Shown here piece by piece: positions 45,180 to 57,615 of a stretch of 64,000 bases of DNA (position 1 is the stretch's first letter; each line of letters opens with the position of its first letter). This stretch comes from Golubevia sp. BC0850. Taxonomy: Eukaryota; Basidiomycota; Exobasidiomycetes; Golubeviales; Golubeviaceae. Made by a program: the position numbers and the translations under genes. The notes under the pieces are model-generated. The model did not search any database. It worked only from the letters and a program-made list of their open reading frames with translations, and was not told the DNA's origin. The stretch spans positions 67,056 to 131,055 of the forward strand of contig JAAVVG010000026.1 of assembly GCA_012976225.1 (NCBI GenBank), given 5' to 3'.

Positions 45180-45474
45180 AGCTCTTTGAAACGACTCCCT
45201 TCATTCCATATGCTCCTCTTTCTGTAATAGAAACCATTCTTGAATCATTCTCGGCTAGCTTCATAGAAGCGAAAGCCTTCCCTCTTGCAGGCACCTTTCG
45301 TGATGTCTCAAGCTGAAATTTTCGACATGAAATTATCTTCATACAGAAAATAGCTCCGGGAAATAGAGAGAGAGATAGTTTTCTTGACTTAGAAATCAGC
45401 TTCTTCTCACTGGTCGGACTCCATCTCCAACCTCGCGCTCTCTCTCTCCATCCTAACCTCCTCATCCTCCGAAC

Positions 45475-46672
45475 ATGGCTCTACGAACCTCCACTCAAAC
45501 GCTGAAGCTGAGCTCTTCAGCTACTCATCCACACCTCCGTCTTATGGCTGGAGGAGCTAGAGCTTTCCGTCCAGGTAGGTAGAAGAAGAAATTGGAGCTG
45601 ATTAAGGCGAAGGGACACCTTACCTCTACTGCTCCCTTGCCAGTCTCTTGCTCCCTGATCAAAATCTGATCAAAGTCATTCAATTTCATCATTCCTATTC
45701 TTGCAGCTCAAGCTTCTTCCATTCAGTCTACTAAGTCCAAGCAAGCCTCACACCCGGAAGCCTCCGCCTCTGCCTGTAAGTTGCACTACTCATCACTTCA
45801 GAAACGAGCTGTACCTCTACGCAGATGATTAAAGACGTGCTTTTAGGAGATTCTGACTTAGAAACTTTCTTCCCACTGCCTCCCCTCTCAGCTTACATTC
45901 AAGGGACAGTCAACGAGCCAACTTCCTTCCCACCACCTTCAGCAGCTCATGGATCCTACCACTGGGCTTTCGAGAGGTTAATCTCAGTTGCTTTGGTTCC
46001 TTTGTTTGCTGTAGGAGCAGTCAAGCATGGTTCTTCTGGAATCTTAGATGGTTCAATTGCTCTAACTCTATTGGTTCACAGTCACATTGGTTTCGATGCC
46101 TGTTTGGCGGATTACCTTCACAAGAGAAAGTTCCCAATTGCTGGTCCTATTGGAACTTGGGGATTGAGAGCTGCTACTATAGGAGCTTTGGTCGGTCTGT
46201 ACGGTGAGTGAATAGGTAGAGGAAGCTGCGAGGAAGGGCAGGCAGCTAGAGAGAGCTGAGGAAGCGGGGAAGGGGAAAGGGTGTCCTCTAGCGATGAGGG
46301 AAATCTCATGAAACTCTCTTGAAAACCTCACGAATGGTGCAAAGGGGAAAGTGTTGTCGTTCGTTGAAGAGCTGATTGAATTACACTTGCCCCCTCTCTT
46401 CTGCTACCCTTGTCTCTACAGAATTCCAAACTAGTAAGTCCGCTCTCACAAATTACTTAACATATGAAAGTACTGACCTCAATCAAACTCTCTCCTCTTG
46501 CTTCCCCAACTTGCTTCGCTTCTTCAGACGATGTCGGTAAGTAGCATTCTTCGAGACTCTAACTTCTCAAATCTGTTCAGTTTAGCTCTGCTCACACAAC
46601 CCTCTTCTTCACTCTGCATCCCTTTCTCCTACAGGTATCACTGAGCTCGTTGCCAAGCTCTGGACTGCCTAG
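45475..46672 (+). CDS. SDH4: Succinate dehydrogenase membrane anchor subunit (SDH4/CybS)
   Basis: Six exons (45475..45574, 45707..45775, 45892..46203, 46422..46433, 46528..46536, 46635..46672) join in phase to 179 residues. The N terminus is Ser/Arg/Thr-rich, as in mitochondrial presequences. The core is GSYHWAFERLISVALVPLFA, SIALTLLVHSHIGFDACLAD and YLHKRKFPIAG...LRAATIGALVGLY: three membrane helices with the haem-ligand His in VHSHIGFD and the conserved DYLH that forms part of the ubiquinone site. It ends NDVGITELVAKLWTA. SDH4 with SDH3 anchors complex II in the inner membrane. Two micro-exons of 12 and 9 nt encode EFQT and NDV, confirmed by consistent phase and by the expected CybS end. 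Confidence 0.93.
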
Positions 46673-46951
46673 ACACTTGGGGTGGGTCTTGCGTGAAGCG
46701 AGAAATCGAAAGAATTGGGAAACTTGAAAGAGATTGCACACCCTTTTCTGAATACTGTAGCTCTCTTGTCGTCACCTTTTGTTCTTTACTTTTTCGTAAC
46801 ACATGTTCTTTGATAAGCAATACCTCTGTGCGATTCCAAATCGAAAAGTTGCTGCTAGACGTTCAGCGACAAGGCTTGTCTTCAGAGAATTGGCTCTCTC
46901 TTCTTCTTCTCTTCGACACTTCACAAGTCAAACTGCAACAACACCAACGAC

Positions 46952-48971
46952 ATGGCTTCTTTACCGAAGCCTTCAGATTCAAAGCAAGGTGGTAAGGTGA
47001 CCGTCTTGCTAGGTTCACAATGGGGAGATGAGGGTAAAGGTGAGTCATAAAGAGACAGCCAAGAGGGAAAGGTTTGGGTAGCGAATCCTTATCAGGAAAC
47101 ACAAACTCACCTCACCTCTCTCTCGACCTTTTGCTGTGCTCTTAATCTCAATTTAAACCTTCATGAATGGTTAGGAAAACTCTCTGACATCATCAGCGCT
47201 GACATGGATGTATGCGCGAGATGTGCTGGTGGAAACAACGCTGGTCACACTTTGGTCGTCCCAATGGGCCCAGAGAAGGTCAGGACCAAGTTTGACTTCC
47301 ATCTATTGCCCTCTGGTAAGTTTTTTGACTTTCTGATGTAGATGGCGGGACCAAGATTGAAATTGAGGCGAGGGGAAGCGCAGATTAGGGAGTGCTTGGA
47401 AGCAGGCTCCACTCTCGGCTCAATCGATTGGAAGAAGATGCGGGAGGCAATCCTCTGGGTTCTGAGAATTTGAGTTTGATTCGTAAAGCTCAATCAGTTC
47501 TTTGGTGTATTCAGATTGCGGTGAGGCCTATCTAGCAATGACTCACTCCCCTCTCGGTTTCTTCCTGTTTCTTCCTCAATCTCTTCCCCCGCTTCCCTCG
47601 CACCTCCGCCATCGTTCTTCCAGGACTGGTCAACCCTCGCTGTGCAGGTTTCATCGGATCAGGAGTAGTAGTTCACGTTCCATCTTTCTTTGCCGAGCTC
47701 GACACTTTGGAGAAGAAAGGTCTCAACTGCGACGGAAGATTGTTCATCTCTGATCGAGCTCATCTCGTCTTTGATTTCCATCAAGTAGTAGATGGACTGA
47801 AGGAAGTCGAACTAGGAGGTAGCAGTATCGGAACTACCAAGAAGGGAATTGGTCCAGCTTATTCGAGTAAAGCCTCAAGATCCGGATTGAGAGTTCATCA
47901 TCTCTACGACACAGAACTTTTCGCTGCCAAGTTTAGAAAGTTGGTGGAAGGTAGATTCAAGAGATATGGACATTTCGAATACGACACCGAGGGTGAAATT
48001 GCTAGGTATAAGGTGAGCTTAATTGATGGAGAATATCTTTCGAAAAGATTGAATTCTAGTCTGACTTCTCCCTTGATTCTGCCAGGCCTTCGCTGAGAGA
48101 CTACGACCTCACATCGTCGATGGAGTCACTTTCATTCATGAAGCTCTTGCTCAAAATCGTAGGGTCTTGGTCGAAGGAGCCAACGCTCTCATGTTGGATC
48201 TAGACTTTGGAACCTACCCTTTCGTCACCAGTTCTTCGACCTCCATTGGAGGAGTGTGTACTGGTCTCGGAATCCCACCAACAGCTATCGGAAAGATTAT
48301 CGGTGTAGCTAAGGCTTATACTACCAGAGTCGGAGGTGGTCCTTTCCCAACTGAGTTGACCGATGTGAGTAGAAAGGTGAAGAATGTCTATTTCTCTTGA
48401 TCACTCTTCCTAACGCTCCTCCTCTTTTTCCTGTTACAAAAGGACATCGGGGTTCATCTCCAGGAAGTCGGAGCCGAATACGGAGTCACCACTGGAAGAA
48501 GGAGAAGATGTGGTTGGCTGGATCTTGTCGTCTTGCGCTACTCTTGTCTCATCAATGGATACACTTCATTGAACTTGACGAAGCTGGACGTTCTTGATAA
48601 CTTGAAGGAATTGAAAGTTGCTGTCGCTTACATGAAAGATGGTCAAGAGTTGAACAGTTTCCCGGGTGAGTGAGAAGGGAGATTTTGTGTTAGTTCGAGA
48701 CTGAATTCTGGCGACTGAGATTCTTACTGACTGACCTCAATCTTTTTCAACATTCTCGTGGATACCTCTAGCTGACCTCGAAGTACTTTCAAACGTTCAA
48801 GTGAAGTACACCACCTTGCCAGGTTGGGAAGGTGATATTTCAACTGCTACCACCTTCGAACAGTTGCCAGAGAATTGCAGAGCTTACGTTGAATTCATCG
48901 AAAAGTTTTTGGGAGTTCACATCCAATGGATTGGAGTTGGACCTGGAAGGGAATCTATGATCAGTCGCTAG
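46952..48971 (+). CDS. ADE12: Adenylosuccinate synthetase
   Basis: Six exons (46952..47039, 47175..47315, 47624..48012, 48086..48364, 48443..48665, 48772..48971) join in phase to 439 residues, the usual length. Motifs: [13 protein letters not shown] (GTP P-loop and catalytic Asp), [84 protein letters not shown], and the C-terminal [12 protein letters not shown]. The enzyme joins IMP and aspartate with GTP hydrolysis, the first committed step from IMP to AMP in the cytosol. All catalytic motifs are intact. The gene follows SDH4 by about 280 bp on the same strand. Confidence 0.96.
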
Positions 48972-49566
48972 AAGAACAGGGAGGATTACGTCGTTCGCGC
49001 TCTCTTTTTGACTAATCTAGTGTATCTATTGCGGCGTGAGATTTTATGTCCTTCTTTGTAGAGATATACATGGGGACTCGAGGGAATAGAAATAAGTCAA
49101 CTGAATTTGAGAGACCCTTACCAATCGTCAAATGCTTCAATGGTTCTCGTCTTATCGCATCCTGTCTTAGAAGAGGATATTTCTCTTGTTTCGACTACTG
49201 TCCTTCTTGGCTCTGCTATGATTTCAGTTGTGACCCCCTCTCGACCCTCTTCTTGACCTGATCCGGTGATTTGATGAAGCGAAGTGTGAGTCAAGCAAAG
49301 TCAGCCTATGTTCGAGCCTTTAGTTAGCAAGACGAAGTTCAGAAAAAGATAAGAAGAGAGAGATGAATGATTTCCAGTGAACGAAAGTGTCAAAGAGTGA
49401 CAATGGGAGACCAGCGAGTAAATGGATAAAGAAGAAACAATGCGTCCGACCGTGGAGGGGAGCAGGATGGGGAAAAGAGAAATTGGATCAAGTACATAAA
49501 AAGAAAAACCAGTTAAAACGAAAATGACAGGGCTCAGGAAGAAAGCTAGCATTGTCTACAGCCTAA
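48972..49566. other. Intergenic, nothing recognised
   Basis: About 595 bases between convergent gene ends (ADE12 and the disrupted secreted-protein gene). No supported gene. Confidence 0.55.
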
Positions 49567-50719
49567 TCAGAAGTAGATGATATGTTCAGAAGTAGATGAT
49601 GTCTCAGGTTCAAAATGAAAGGTTAAGGCGGTGTATGCGGGCAAGGTGGGATAAGCCGAGTCTGCATAACTTGCGAAGAGAGCGTTACTTCTGGCTCTAG
49701 AGAACATGACCAATTCGATTTTGTCTCCAGCTCTGTTGATCGATTTTGGAGTCAACTCGGCCTCATAAAGCGAGGTGACTCCGGAGCGTGGCCGTGAAGG
49801 TCCGACAGAACCAAGCTCTCAGCTGAAAGTCTGCGCGAAGTTGGTGTCCGAGATAGAAGGAGGAAGAACTTGGGCACCATGACCGAGGACAGTAGAGGCA
49901 AACCCCCCTGGATTTCTGAACAGGAAATCGTTGGAGCTGTCAGAGCCGAATCTCTGCAGAGTCGGAGATGAAAAGAGGAGGTCAGTCAACAACTTAGAAG
50001 GGCACAGCGCTCAGTTTGTGCGGAGAGCCTCTCGGTCTGAGAGTTGACTCACACAGAATCTTCCTTATTGCAGAGAGGATCCAATCTCGAAGTCACCAGT
50101 GAGTTCATCTTGGATCAAGAAGACACTCGAAATGGAAGGAGAATTAGAATTCACGACACTCAGCGCTACTTGAGTATCAACCCAACTATAGACACTGCCG
50201 TCTACCTTATCGGCCCTGACGATTCCAGTTGGGGCTAGAACCACGATAGCAGGATGAGGACCAGAGACCTTTATCAAGGCGGCTACGAGGAGAAGGAAAA
50301 GAGACGACGGTGAGAACTACGAGCAGCAGAGAAAGACAACACCCCCGGCGCACTTTGAGTTCTGTCCTTTCCATTACAGCGACATCCGAACTGATAGATC
50401 TTGTTCTTTGGAGGAACCTAAGAAAGGAGAAGTGGGTTAAAGAATGTGGTTGTCAGAAAACGGTTGCGACTCATGACTTCGACCTCCCACTCAACTCACC
50501 TTGGAACAAACTTAAGCGATGATTTGCTTTCCAGTCTTGTTCTTCAAACAAGCGTTCGGCGCAAGCGCGATCGAAGCTACTGCAGAAAGCATCAATCGCC
50601 TTGGGAGGATTAGGTTTGCCAGCTCTAGCTTCTGGTGAAGAAACGGCGATGACTTGAGTACTGAGCAGGGTGACGGCTGACAGTCCAATGAAGAAGGGAG
50701 AGAAGTTCGGGCGAACCAT
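49567..50719 (-). pseudogene. Disrupted gene for a secreted protein of unknown family
   Basis: The ATG at 50717-50719 opens with a clear signal peptide (MVRPNFSPFFIGLSAVTLLS). Downstream pieces on the same strand look coding: KAIDAFCSSFDRACAERLF; VPPKNKIYQFGCRCNGKD near 50360-50410; ALIKVSGPHPAIVVLAP through DELTGDFEIGSSLQ (50065-50285); RFGSDSSNDFLFRNPGGF; and AELTPKSINRAGDKIELVMF to 49567. The pieces do not join: the first junction is out of phase, the third piece ends in TAA just before a donor, and the fourth has an in-frame TGA near 49800 although text continues on both sides. The family is not recognised. A possible TATA element (TATAAG) lies at 50893-50898. I treat it as a decaying host gene. 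Confidence 0.5.
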
Positions 50720-52992
50720 GAAGAGAGAGTAGGGAAAATAGAGGAGAGGAGAGGAACGGAGTGGGAGGGTGAGAAGGAGGAGGGAAGGGGGAGAGTCGAC
50801 GTTTCTTGAGGTGGGAGAGAGGGTAGAGTAGGGAGGAAAAGAGAGTGAAGAGGGTGAAGAAAGGGAGAAGAACTACTGACCCACCTTTCATACTTATACC
50901 ATTTTTTCACATCCCGCCCTAGCACCGTAATCAGCCTCTGCTTGGCCTGGCCCACCCTTCTCCCTTTTCTACTCTTGAATTCTGGGTCCCGTCCTCCTGT
51001 ACCTGCGTATCGAAGCCCCTAAGCAAGTCGATTAGGTCATTGAACTCTGCAAGGGAGCCGCGAGTGAAGACCCGCCGCAGTTGGAAGGAGAACGGATCTC
51101 GGAAGAGAGGAGGGAAGACCCCTTACCCCTTCTTTTTTCAGCTTCTTCCGTATCTGGAATAGGACCGATCTCGTTCGTTTGGAGAATAAAATTTTACTGA
51201 CTGAGCACCTGAAATTCTTCCAACCATTCAGGATGAAATCCTACTCGAAATCTAGGTGAAAGAAAGATCTTGGAAGGCGAAGCTTGACGACGGAACCTAG
51301 GTGAGAACAGAACTCAATTCGAAGTTGGAGTTGAGCGCTCTTGAAATTTTGGAAATTGAAGTTCTTGGAAACAGGCTCATCATGAATACTGTTGTCTCCT
51401 GTAGGACGAGATATCGAGACAAGAGAAGGTTCTACGAGCTTTTGTTTGAGAAATTTGGATTTTTTGTTCTTGTAAATCACTGTCTTGTTTTGATACTTCA
51501 CGGAGAGCTTGAAGTGATGACTTTTGGATCTACTCGTGATACTAGAGTGCAAGGAAAGTGGAAAGGAACTTGGCGAAAGAGAGAGAGAGCGAGATCTTGC
51601 GTCTAAGCTTCAGAGCACGAGTTCCTTATAAAGAGACTTTTTTTTTGACGTCCCAACTCTACAACTGTTACAAGTCGGATAAACTTTTCGAGTAATTGAA
51701 GTCAATGACTGGACCTGATGAAGGAAGACAGGTCCAAATAGGAGCTTCCTCCTTAAGTTTGGAGAACCATTCACAGTCTTGGATCAATGATAGATAGATT
51801 TTCCATTGTTTTGTTGCTATTTTCTGATTTTCTAAAGGTTGGTGACATGATTCTAAATCCTCACAATTTCCCAAATGATGACTAGAACGTTGACTGCTAT
51901 CAGAGGTACTGTGAGGAGAGAGAGAGAGGTTAGAGGTATCAGCACAGTATCTCTCAAGTGGTTTCAGCATCTAATCTGCTCTCATATAGAGGTCTTACTT
52001 CAAATAGCCAAGTTCTATTGAGAGAGTAGAGTCTCATGTCTCCGCTTATCTTGTTCCACCCAATCCTTCTCGTCTGTAGCTCCATCTTCTCCATCCCTTA
52101 TCCCCAATCCAACACTCCCATGATGATCCTGTTCGACTCTCCAATTGAACTTGTCAACATGTACTCACACCTGAGCAAGACCCTAACTGCGCTTATGAGG
52201 TTGATCAACCTAGCTTTGATTCCAGGTTCTTGACCTGGCACTGCCGATTGAGAACCAAAGCCATGATCGTATGAGGATGCCGACGAGGGAGACCAGCCGA
52301 CTATGGTGGTTAAGTGTGGGTATTTCACAAAGTTGATAGAAAGGGAGAGTGAACGTGAGCAATTGCTTTGAAGGAAGGAAGGCTCTTTAAAGTGATTAGA
52401 GATTCTTGAAGGAGGATTCGATTTTGACTAACCTCTTGCTAAGAATCGATCTTCGTTCAAGATTGCGATTGCATTGACTGTGAGTAGAATCGTATAGAAC
52501 AACGTTCCTAATCCTAACATCTTCTAACAATCGCTGGAGGGAGAGAGGGAGAGGGAGAGGACAGACTTCAAAGTGAGTGCCATTCTCGACAAATCTGACC
52601 ACGCACAACCCCTCTTCCTTCAGTTCTTCCCATGATTTCTTTAGAAGATGATTTTTGAATATCCAAATTACTAATTTAATTGGATTCGATTGGAATGATC
52701 TGATGAATCAGATCTGTGGACTGATTTGACGGGGAATGATCTCCAAGCAGAAAGAGGTCCGAGCTGTTGTTCCCTTCCCTCTACTTGAAAACTTCTTCCC
52801 AACTTTATCATCCTTTTGCTCAAGTTCTCCTTCTAATACTATACTATACCCCCAGCTTATTCTCCTTCAAATTCAAGTAGCATCTAATCGCCAAGAGTCT
52901 TTGGATTAGAGCTTGGTAAGCTCTCTCTCTTTCTCATCTTGCTCAGTCGGCTTTCCTCCTCCTACTGATCCCCTCCCCGCTTTCAGCCCAAG
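50720..52992. other. 2.3-kb stretch without a supported gene
   Basis: This region separates the secreted-protein remnant from the JmjC gene. Several open frames occur on both strands. Only the minus-strand stretch 52433-52707 reads like protein; it is listed separately. The final ~70 bases before 52993 look like a 5' UTR with a short intron-like CT tract. Confidence 0.45.
52433..52707 (-). other. Orphan protein-like open stretch, possible exon or gene fragment
   Basis: Minus strand, no ATG. The frame reads FIRSFQSNPIKLVIW, HLLKKSWEELKEEGLCVVRF, VENGTHFEVCPLPLPLSLQ and VVLYDSTHSQCNRNLERRS, then reaches a GTTAGT donor at the left end. Composition and periodic hydrophobic pattern look coding, but I found neither a start exon nor a convincing downstream exon. 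It may be an exon of an undetected gene or a decayed fragment. Confidence 0.3.
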
Positions 52993-55900
52993 ATGGCTTC
53001 AATCGCTCTTCAAATTCAAGGAGGTGGATCGCCTTCACCTTCAACGACAAGTTCAATTGATGGAACTTCAAGTAATGCAAGTAGAACTACAGCTGCAAGT
53101 AGCCTCAATCAGAATGGCAGTACTAGCAGTAGCAGTAACACGACAGCCACCAACATTCAAGATTCTACTCCTTCTACTTCTACTCTACCAGCTCTACCAA
53201 CCTCACCATATGATCCATCTCACTTCTACACAAGTTCTGGACCAATCAAATTCGATCCAACCATTTCACCTTCAACCTCACCTGGAGTTCCAGTTTTCCA
53301 GCCAACACTTTCAATCTTTTCCAACTTTGAATCTTATTGCAATGCAATCGATTCTTGGGGAATGTCAACTGGTATCATCAAAATCATTCCACCAAAAGGT
53401 TGGTCTTCAACTTTGCCTTCTCTAAATTCGAAGGAAGCAGAAGAATCCAATACCTCAGTTAAACAAGTTAGAATTCGAAATGCCATAGCTCAACATTTCA
53501 CTGCTGCTGGAAGTGGGGTTTGGAGACAAACTAACATTACTAGATCTCGACAATGGAACTTAAAACAATGGTCTGATTTATGTCAAGAAGTGGATCAAAA
53601 AGGTCCAGAGATGAAAAGGATTAAAGGGAAATTGAGAAATCCTTTACCTGATTCTAATAGTAATAAACAGATGGATTGGGAAGGCAAGAAGAAAACAGAG
53701 GTTAAGAATGGAGAAGGTTCAACTGGTGAAGATGGAGTTAGAACTAGAAGTGGAAGAGGAAGAGCTAAGTTACCTCCACCACCTCCTAGTAAGTTAAAGA
53801 GAAGGAGAGATACTGTGGAGAAATTGGGAGAAGGAGAAGGAGGTCAGAAGGAAAGTGCTACTCTATCTGAAATTCAGCAAGACGAAGAAATGCCAGTATT
53901 GGAAGAAGATCAACAACTTGATAGAATGGTTGACAGTAGACCTGCTTCACCAAGTCCGAGCAATGGTGATTCTCGTCAAGGAACTCCTTCCGCTTCAACT
54001 CCAACTGCTATTGTTAATAAGAGAAAACATAGATTAACTGGTAGAGCTTTGGCAGAAACTACTACTGAACAGGAATGGGAAACTTTTGATCATGAAACTT
54101 GTTGGTTGAAGGAAGCTTTAGATCATAAAGAAGGTCTTGAACCTGAATCTTCAACTTCCGGAGGATTTCCAACTCCTCAAGATTGGACTCCTGAATTCTG
54201 TAAGGAGTTGGAAGGGGAATATTGGAGAGGGTTGAATTTTGGTAAACCTCCTATGTATGGAGCTGATTTAAAGGGTACTTTATTTACTGATGATACTAAG
54301 GATTGGAACGTTGGGAAATTGGATAATCTTTTAACTAGGTTGAAAATGAGGAAGAAGTTGCCGGGAGTTACAACCCCTTATCTTTACTTGGGAATGTGGT
54401 GAGTATTTGATTCGCAGCCGAAATCAGAGGACGAGGGAAGAGAAGGGAGAGAGGAAGAGATGTACACCTCTTCCACCGGTTCGAATGCTCTCAGGAAAGC
54501 TTGCAAGTAAAAGAAGGGGGGTTCGCAGATCTGGGAGATTCTCCCCGAGCCTCGTTCTGAAACATCATCCTCAACCCATCTCTCTTTCCTTCCCGCCTTC
54601 TCTAGGAGAGCTACCTTTGCTTGGCACGTAGAAGACATGGATCTCTACTCCATTAACTACATTCACTTTGGGGCTCCAAAGCAGTGGTACTCGATTCGTC
54701 AAGCCGACAAGGGTCGTTTCGAATCAGCTCTCAGAGGTTCCTTCCCTCAAGACTCTTCCAGATGTCCTCATTTCATGAGACACAAATCCTACCTGGTCTC
54801 TCCTTCTTATCTCAGCAATCACGGAGTTCATCCTTTAACTCTAGTTCAACACTCTCAAGAATTCGTCATCACCTATCCTTTCGGTTATCATTCAGGTTAT
54901 AACTTGGGATTCAATTGTGCTGAATCTGTCAATTTCGCTCTGGATAGCTGGATCGACATTGGAAGGAAAGCTGGATTTTGCAAGTGCTCAGAAGAGAGTG
55001 TTCATATGGACATTGATGCCATCTTGGAAGAGTCGAAGCAGTTGGAGGAAGAAGAGAGGCTATTGGAGTTGGAGAAGGTCGTCAAGGAGAAGGAAAGGAA
55101 GAAAGCAGAGGCTGTCAAGAAGGCGGAGAAGACAAGGCTGAAGAATCAAGAGAAAGCAAGAAAAGTTCACTCGTTGAATGCTAATCCCAATCAGAATTCA
55201 AATGAAATGTATGGCTACTATCCTGGAGCTGGAATTCCAGGAGCAAAGAAGATCAAGTTGACCAATGACAACTATCAAGAATACAGTTCAATGCCAATCT
55301 ACCAGCAGGGTTATGGGTATCCTTCATACGCTTATCCTCACACTCAAGGCTCAAATGGGTATCCTTATCCTTACAACTATTCTCAACAAGGTCAATCTCA
55401 AGTTCTTCCACGTGCTCCTCAGCAGATCTCAGCTCCAGCGCTAGCTCCCAAAGTTGTCGCCAAACCCAAGAACGAAGTTCCCCAGAATTCTTGTGGATTG
55501 TGTGCTTCTGACGTTGCTGAAGATCTAGTCAAGGTTAAAAGTGAAGGAGCTAACAAGCCCGCTCTCTTTGCTCATCGTCTCTGTGCCAGTCTCATTCCAG
55601 AGACTTGGGTTGGAAGAAAGGGAGACGAAGAGAATGAGAATATTCAGAATACCGACGAAGAAGTCAAAGGTTGGGACGGTATTGCTAAAGCTAGGTGGAA
55701 TCTCGTGAGTAGCTCGAAAAGAAGATCGATGCCTCTCGACTTGTCTTCTCACATTGTCCTTTTTAACTTCTTCTCCTTCTAGAAATGCGGTCTATGTCCG
55801 ACTGTGCCTCTCTCTCGTCAAGGAGCCAAGATCCAATGCACTTGGGGTTCCTGTACTCGAGCTGCACATGTCTCTTGCGTCTTGGGTGCCGAAGCGATGC

Positions 55901-57615
55901 TAGACTCGAGCGAATCCAATAAGAACGAGTCTGACGCTTTGAGAGAAGAAAGCGGTTGGTTTTTGGACGTTCTCAACGAGGTAGATGCCGACAAGTTGGA
56001 AGGAAAAGGAAGAATCTCGAAAGCTACCAAGGGCAAAGGAAAGAAGAAAGCTGGCAAGCAAGAATCTCAAGCCGAAAGCTCTCAGGAAGATTCTTCTCCT
56101 CAAGCTCAAGTTGAAGGAACCAATGTAGATGGAGGAGACGTCAACGAACGTCTAGTCATTCTTTGCAAGTCTCACAATCCGCTCTTGAAGCAATTGGAAG
56201 AGACTAGAAAGAACAACGCCGTTCGTACTTTGGTAATGGAGCTGCCAATTGGTAGCGTTCTTGACGTCAAGTACAGCGTAGGTTACAACGCTTCAGTGAC
56301 TCTAATCGAGATCAAGGACAGAGAAGGCGGAGCATCTGGAGAGGGCGAAGGAACCATCGTCGTCAGAGATCTAGCTGCAAGCTCAGACTCTTCTACGAAC
56401 TCTACTGAGGCTCCAACGACCACTATCGCCTGGAAGAAGATCAACTGGACAGAAGATCAAGAGAAAGAACTCGTCAAACTCAAGGATGGAGGAGCTGAGG
56501 AATCAAGAGCTAGAGCTAGAAAGGAAGCGGAAGACAGATCAAAGAAGAGGAAAATGGTCAAGACTGCAGAGGAAGAAAGTTTGGAAGAGGAGAAAGCTAT
56601 GAAATTGAAAGGAATTGCTATGAGACAAGAGAAAGCTGAAAGGAAGAGAATGGAAGAAATGATCGCTTTGAATGCTAATGGAGGTCAAATTTATGCTCAT
56701 CAACAAGGTGCTTATGCTCCTTATGGACTTCCTCATGCTCATCTTCAACAACACCCTCAAGCTCAGTGTAATCCTTACTACCAACAGCAGATGCAGCAGA
56801 GATACGGATACCCTCAGAGTTACCAAGGACATTCAGCTCCAGCCTACAACTCTGCTTCCAGTTCTCGTCCATCCGAAGCTCAGTACTCTTCTTACCCTCC
56901 TCCACCCCAAGGTAGCAACGGCAGTCAAATGCACTACCAGCTTTCTCATCTTCAACCTGGTGCAAGACCACCTATCGCCCAACCCTCCTCTCCAATCACT
57001 TCCTACTCTCAGCAACACCAAATCTCAAAGCCAACAAACGCTCATCCTTCCCACTCTGTTCCTCCAACTCTGAAATCCGCCAACGGAAGTTCACCTCGAA
57101 CTTCTCATCCGTACTCAAATCCTATTTCCAACCCTTTTCTTCCAACTCAACCTTCGACCAACTACTATGCCTATCAAGTAGGACCTCAAGCTACTAGAGA
57201 TTGGCAGAGACCTGGATCATCAACAAATCAAACTCAAGTTGCACCTCAAACTCAAGCTGGACATGGAAATCAAGAACACTCATGTCTTGGAAATTCAAAC
57301 TCTCCAACTCCTGCAAAGTTGAGTAGTTCAACTACTTCTCATCAAGGATCCCAAGTCAATCCATACCCTCATTCAACTCTTCAGCAACAATACAAACAAC
57401 CTACCGGAATTCATAAACCTTCAGATCCATCTCTCTATTCTTCTCAACCTCAAAATTACGCTCAAGTTGGTGGCGTCTTCGCTTCTCCTGTTCAAAGGAG
57501 TGCAGAAGGATTGGAGATGAATGGAATGGGATCTTCTACTCCTCATCGATCTACCCAAGCTCTTACTTCTCCTGTCAATTCTTCCACCAATGCCATCACT
57601 CCTGGAACGAACTAA
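52993..57615 (+). CDS. JmjN/JmjC histone lysine demethylase with ePHD-like region (KDM4/Rph1-like)
   Basis: Three exons (52993..54398, 54606..55704, 55783..57615) join in phase to 1445 residues. The JmjN domain lies near residues 98-140 (VFQPTLSIFSNFESYCNAID, GIIKIIPPKGW). The JmjC domain starts near 430 and holds the Fe(II) ligands His476 and Glu478 (WHVEDMD) and His564 (GYHSGYNLGFNCAESVNFA). Lys494 in APKQWY is a likely 2-oxoglutarate contact. An extended-PHD-like Cys/His region follows: SCGLCASDVAEDLV, HRLCASLIPETWV, KCGLCPTVPLSRQGAKIQC, AAHVSC. The last ~450 residues are Gln/Tyr/Pro/Ser-rich. This is the KDM4/JMJD2 arrangement that removes methyl groups from H3K9/H3K36. A ~250-residue charged insert separates JmjN from JmjC. 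Confidence 0.93.

Noticed and set aside
52396-52707. Possible SBDS/Sdo1 ribosome-maturation gene, because of NPIKL and VVRF..G..FEV text
   Set aside because: The following residues do not match the SBDS pattern, and no start or other SBDS exons are nearby.
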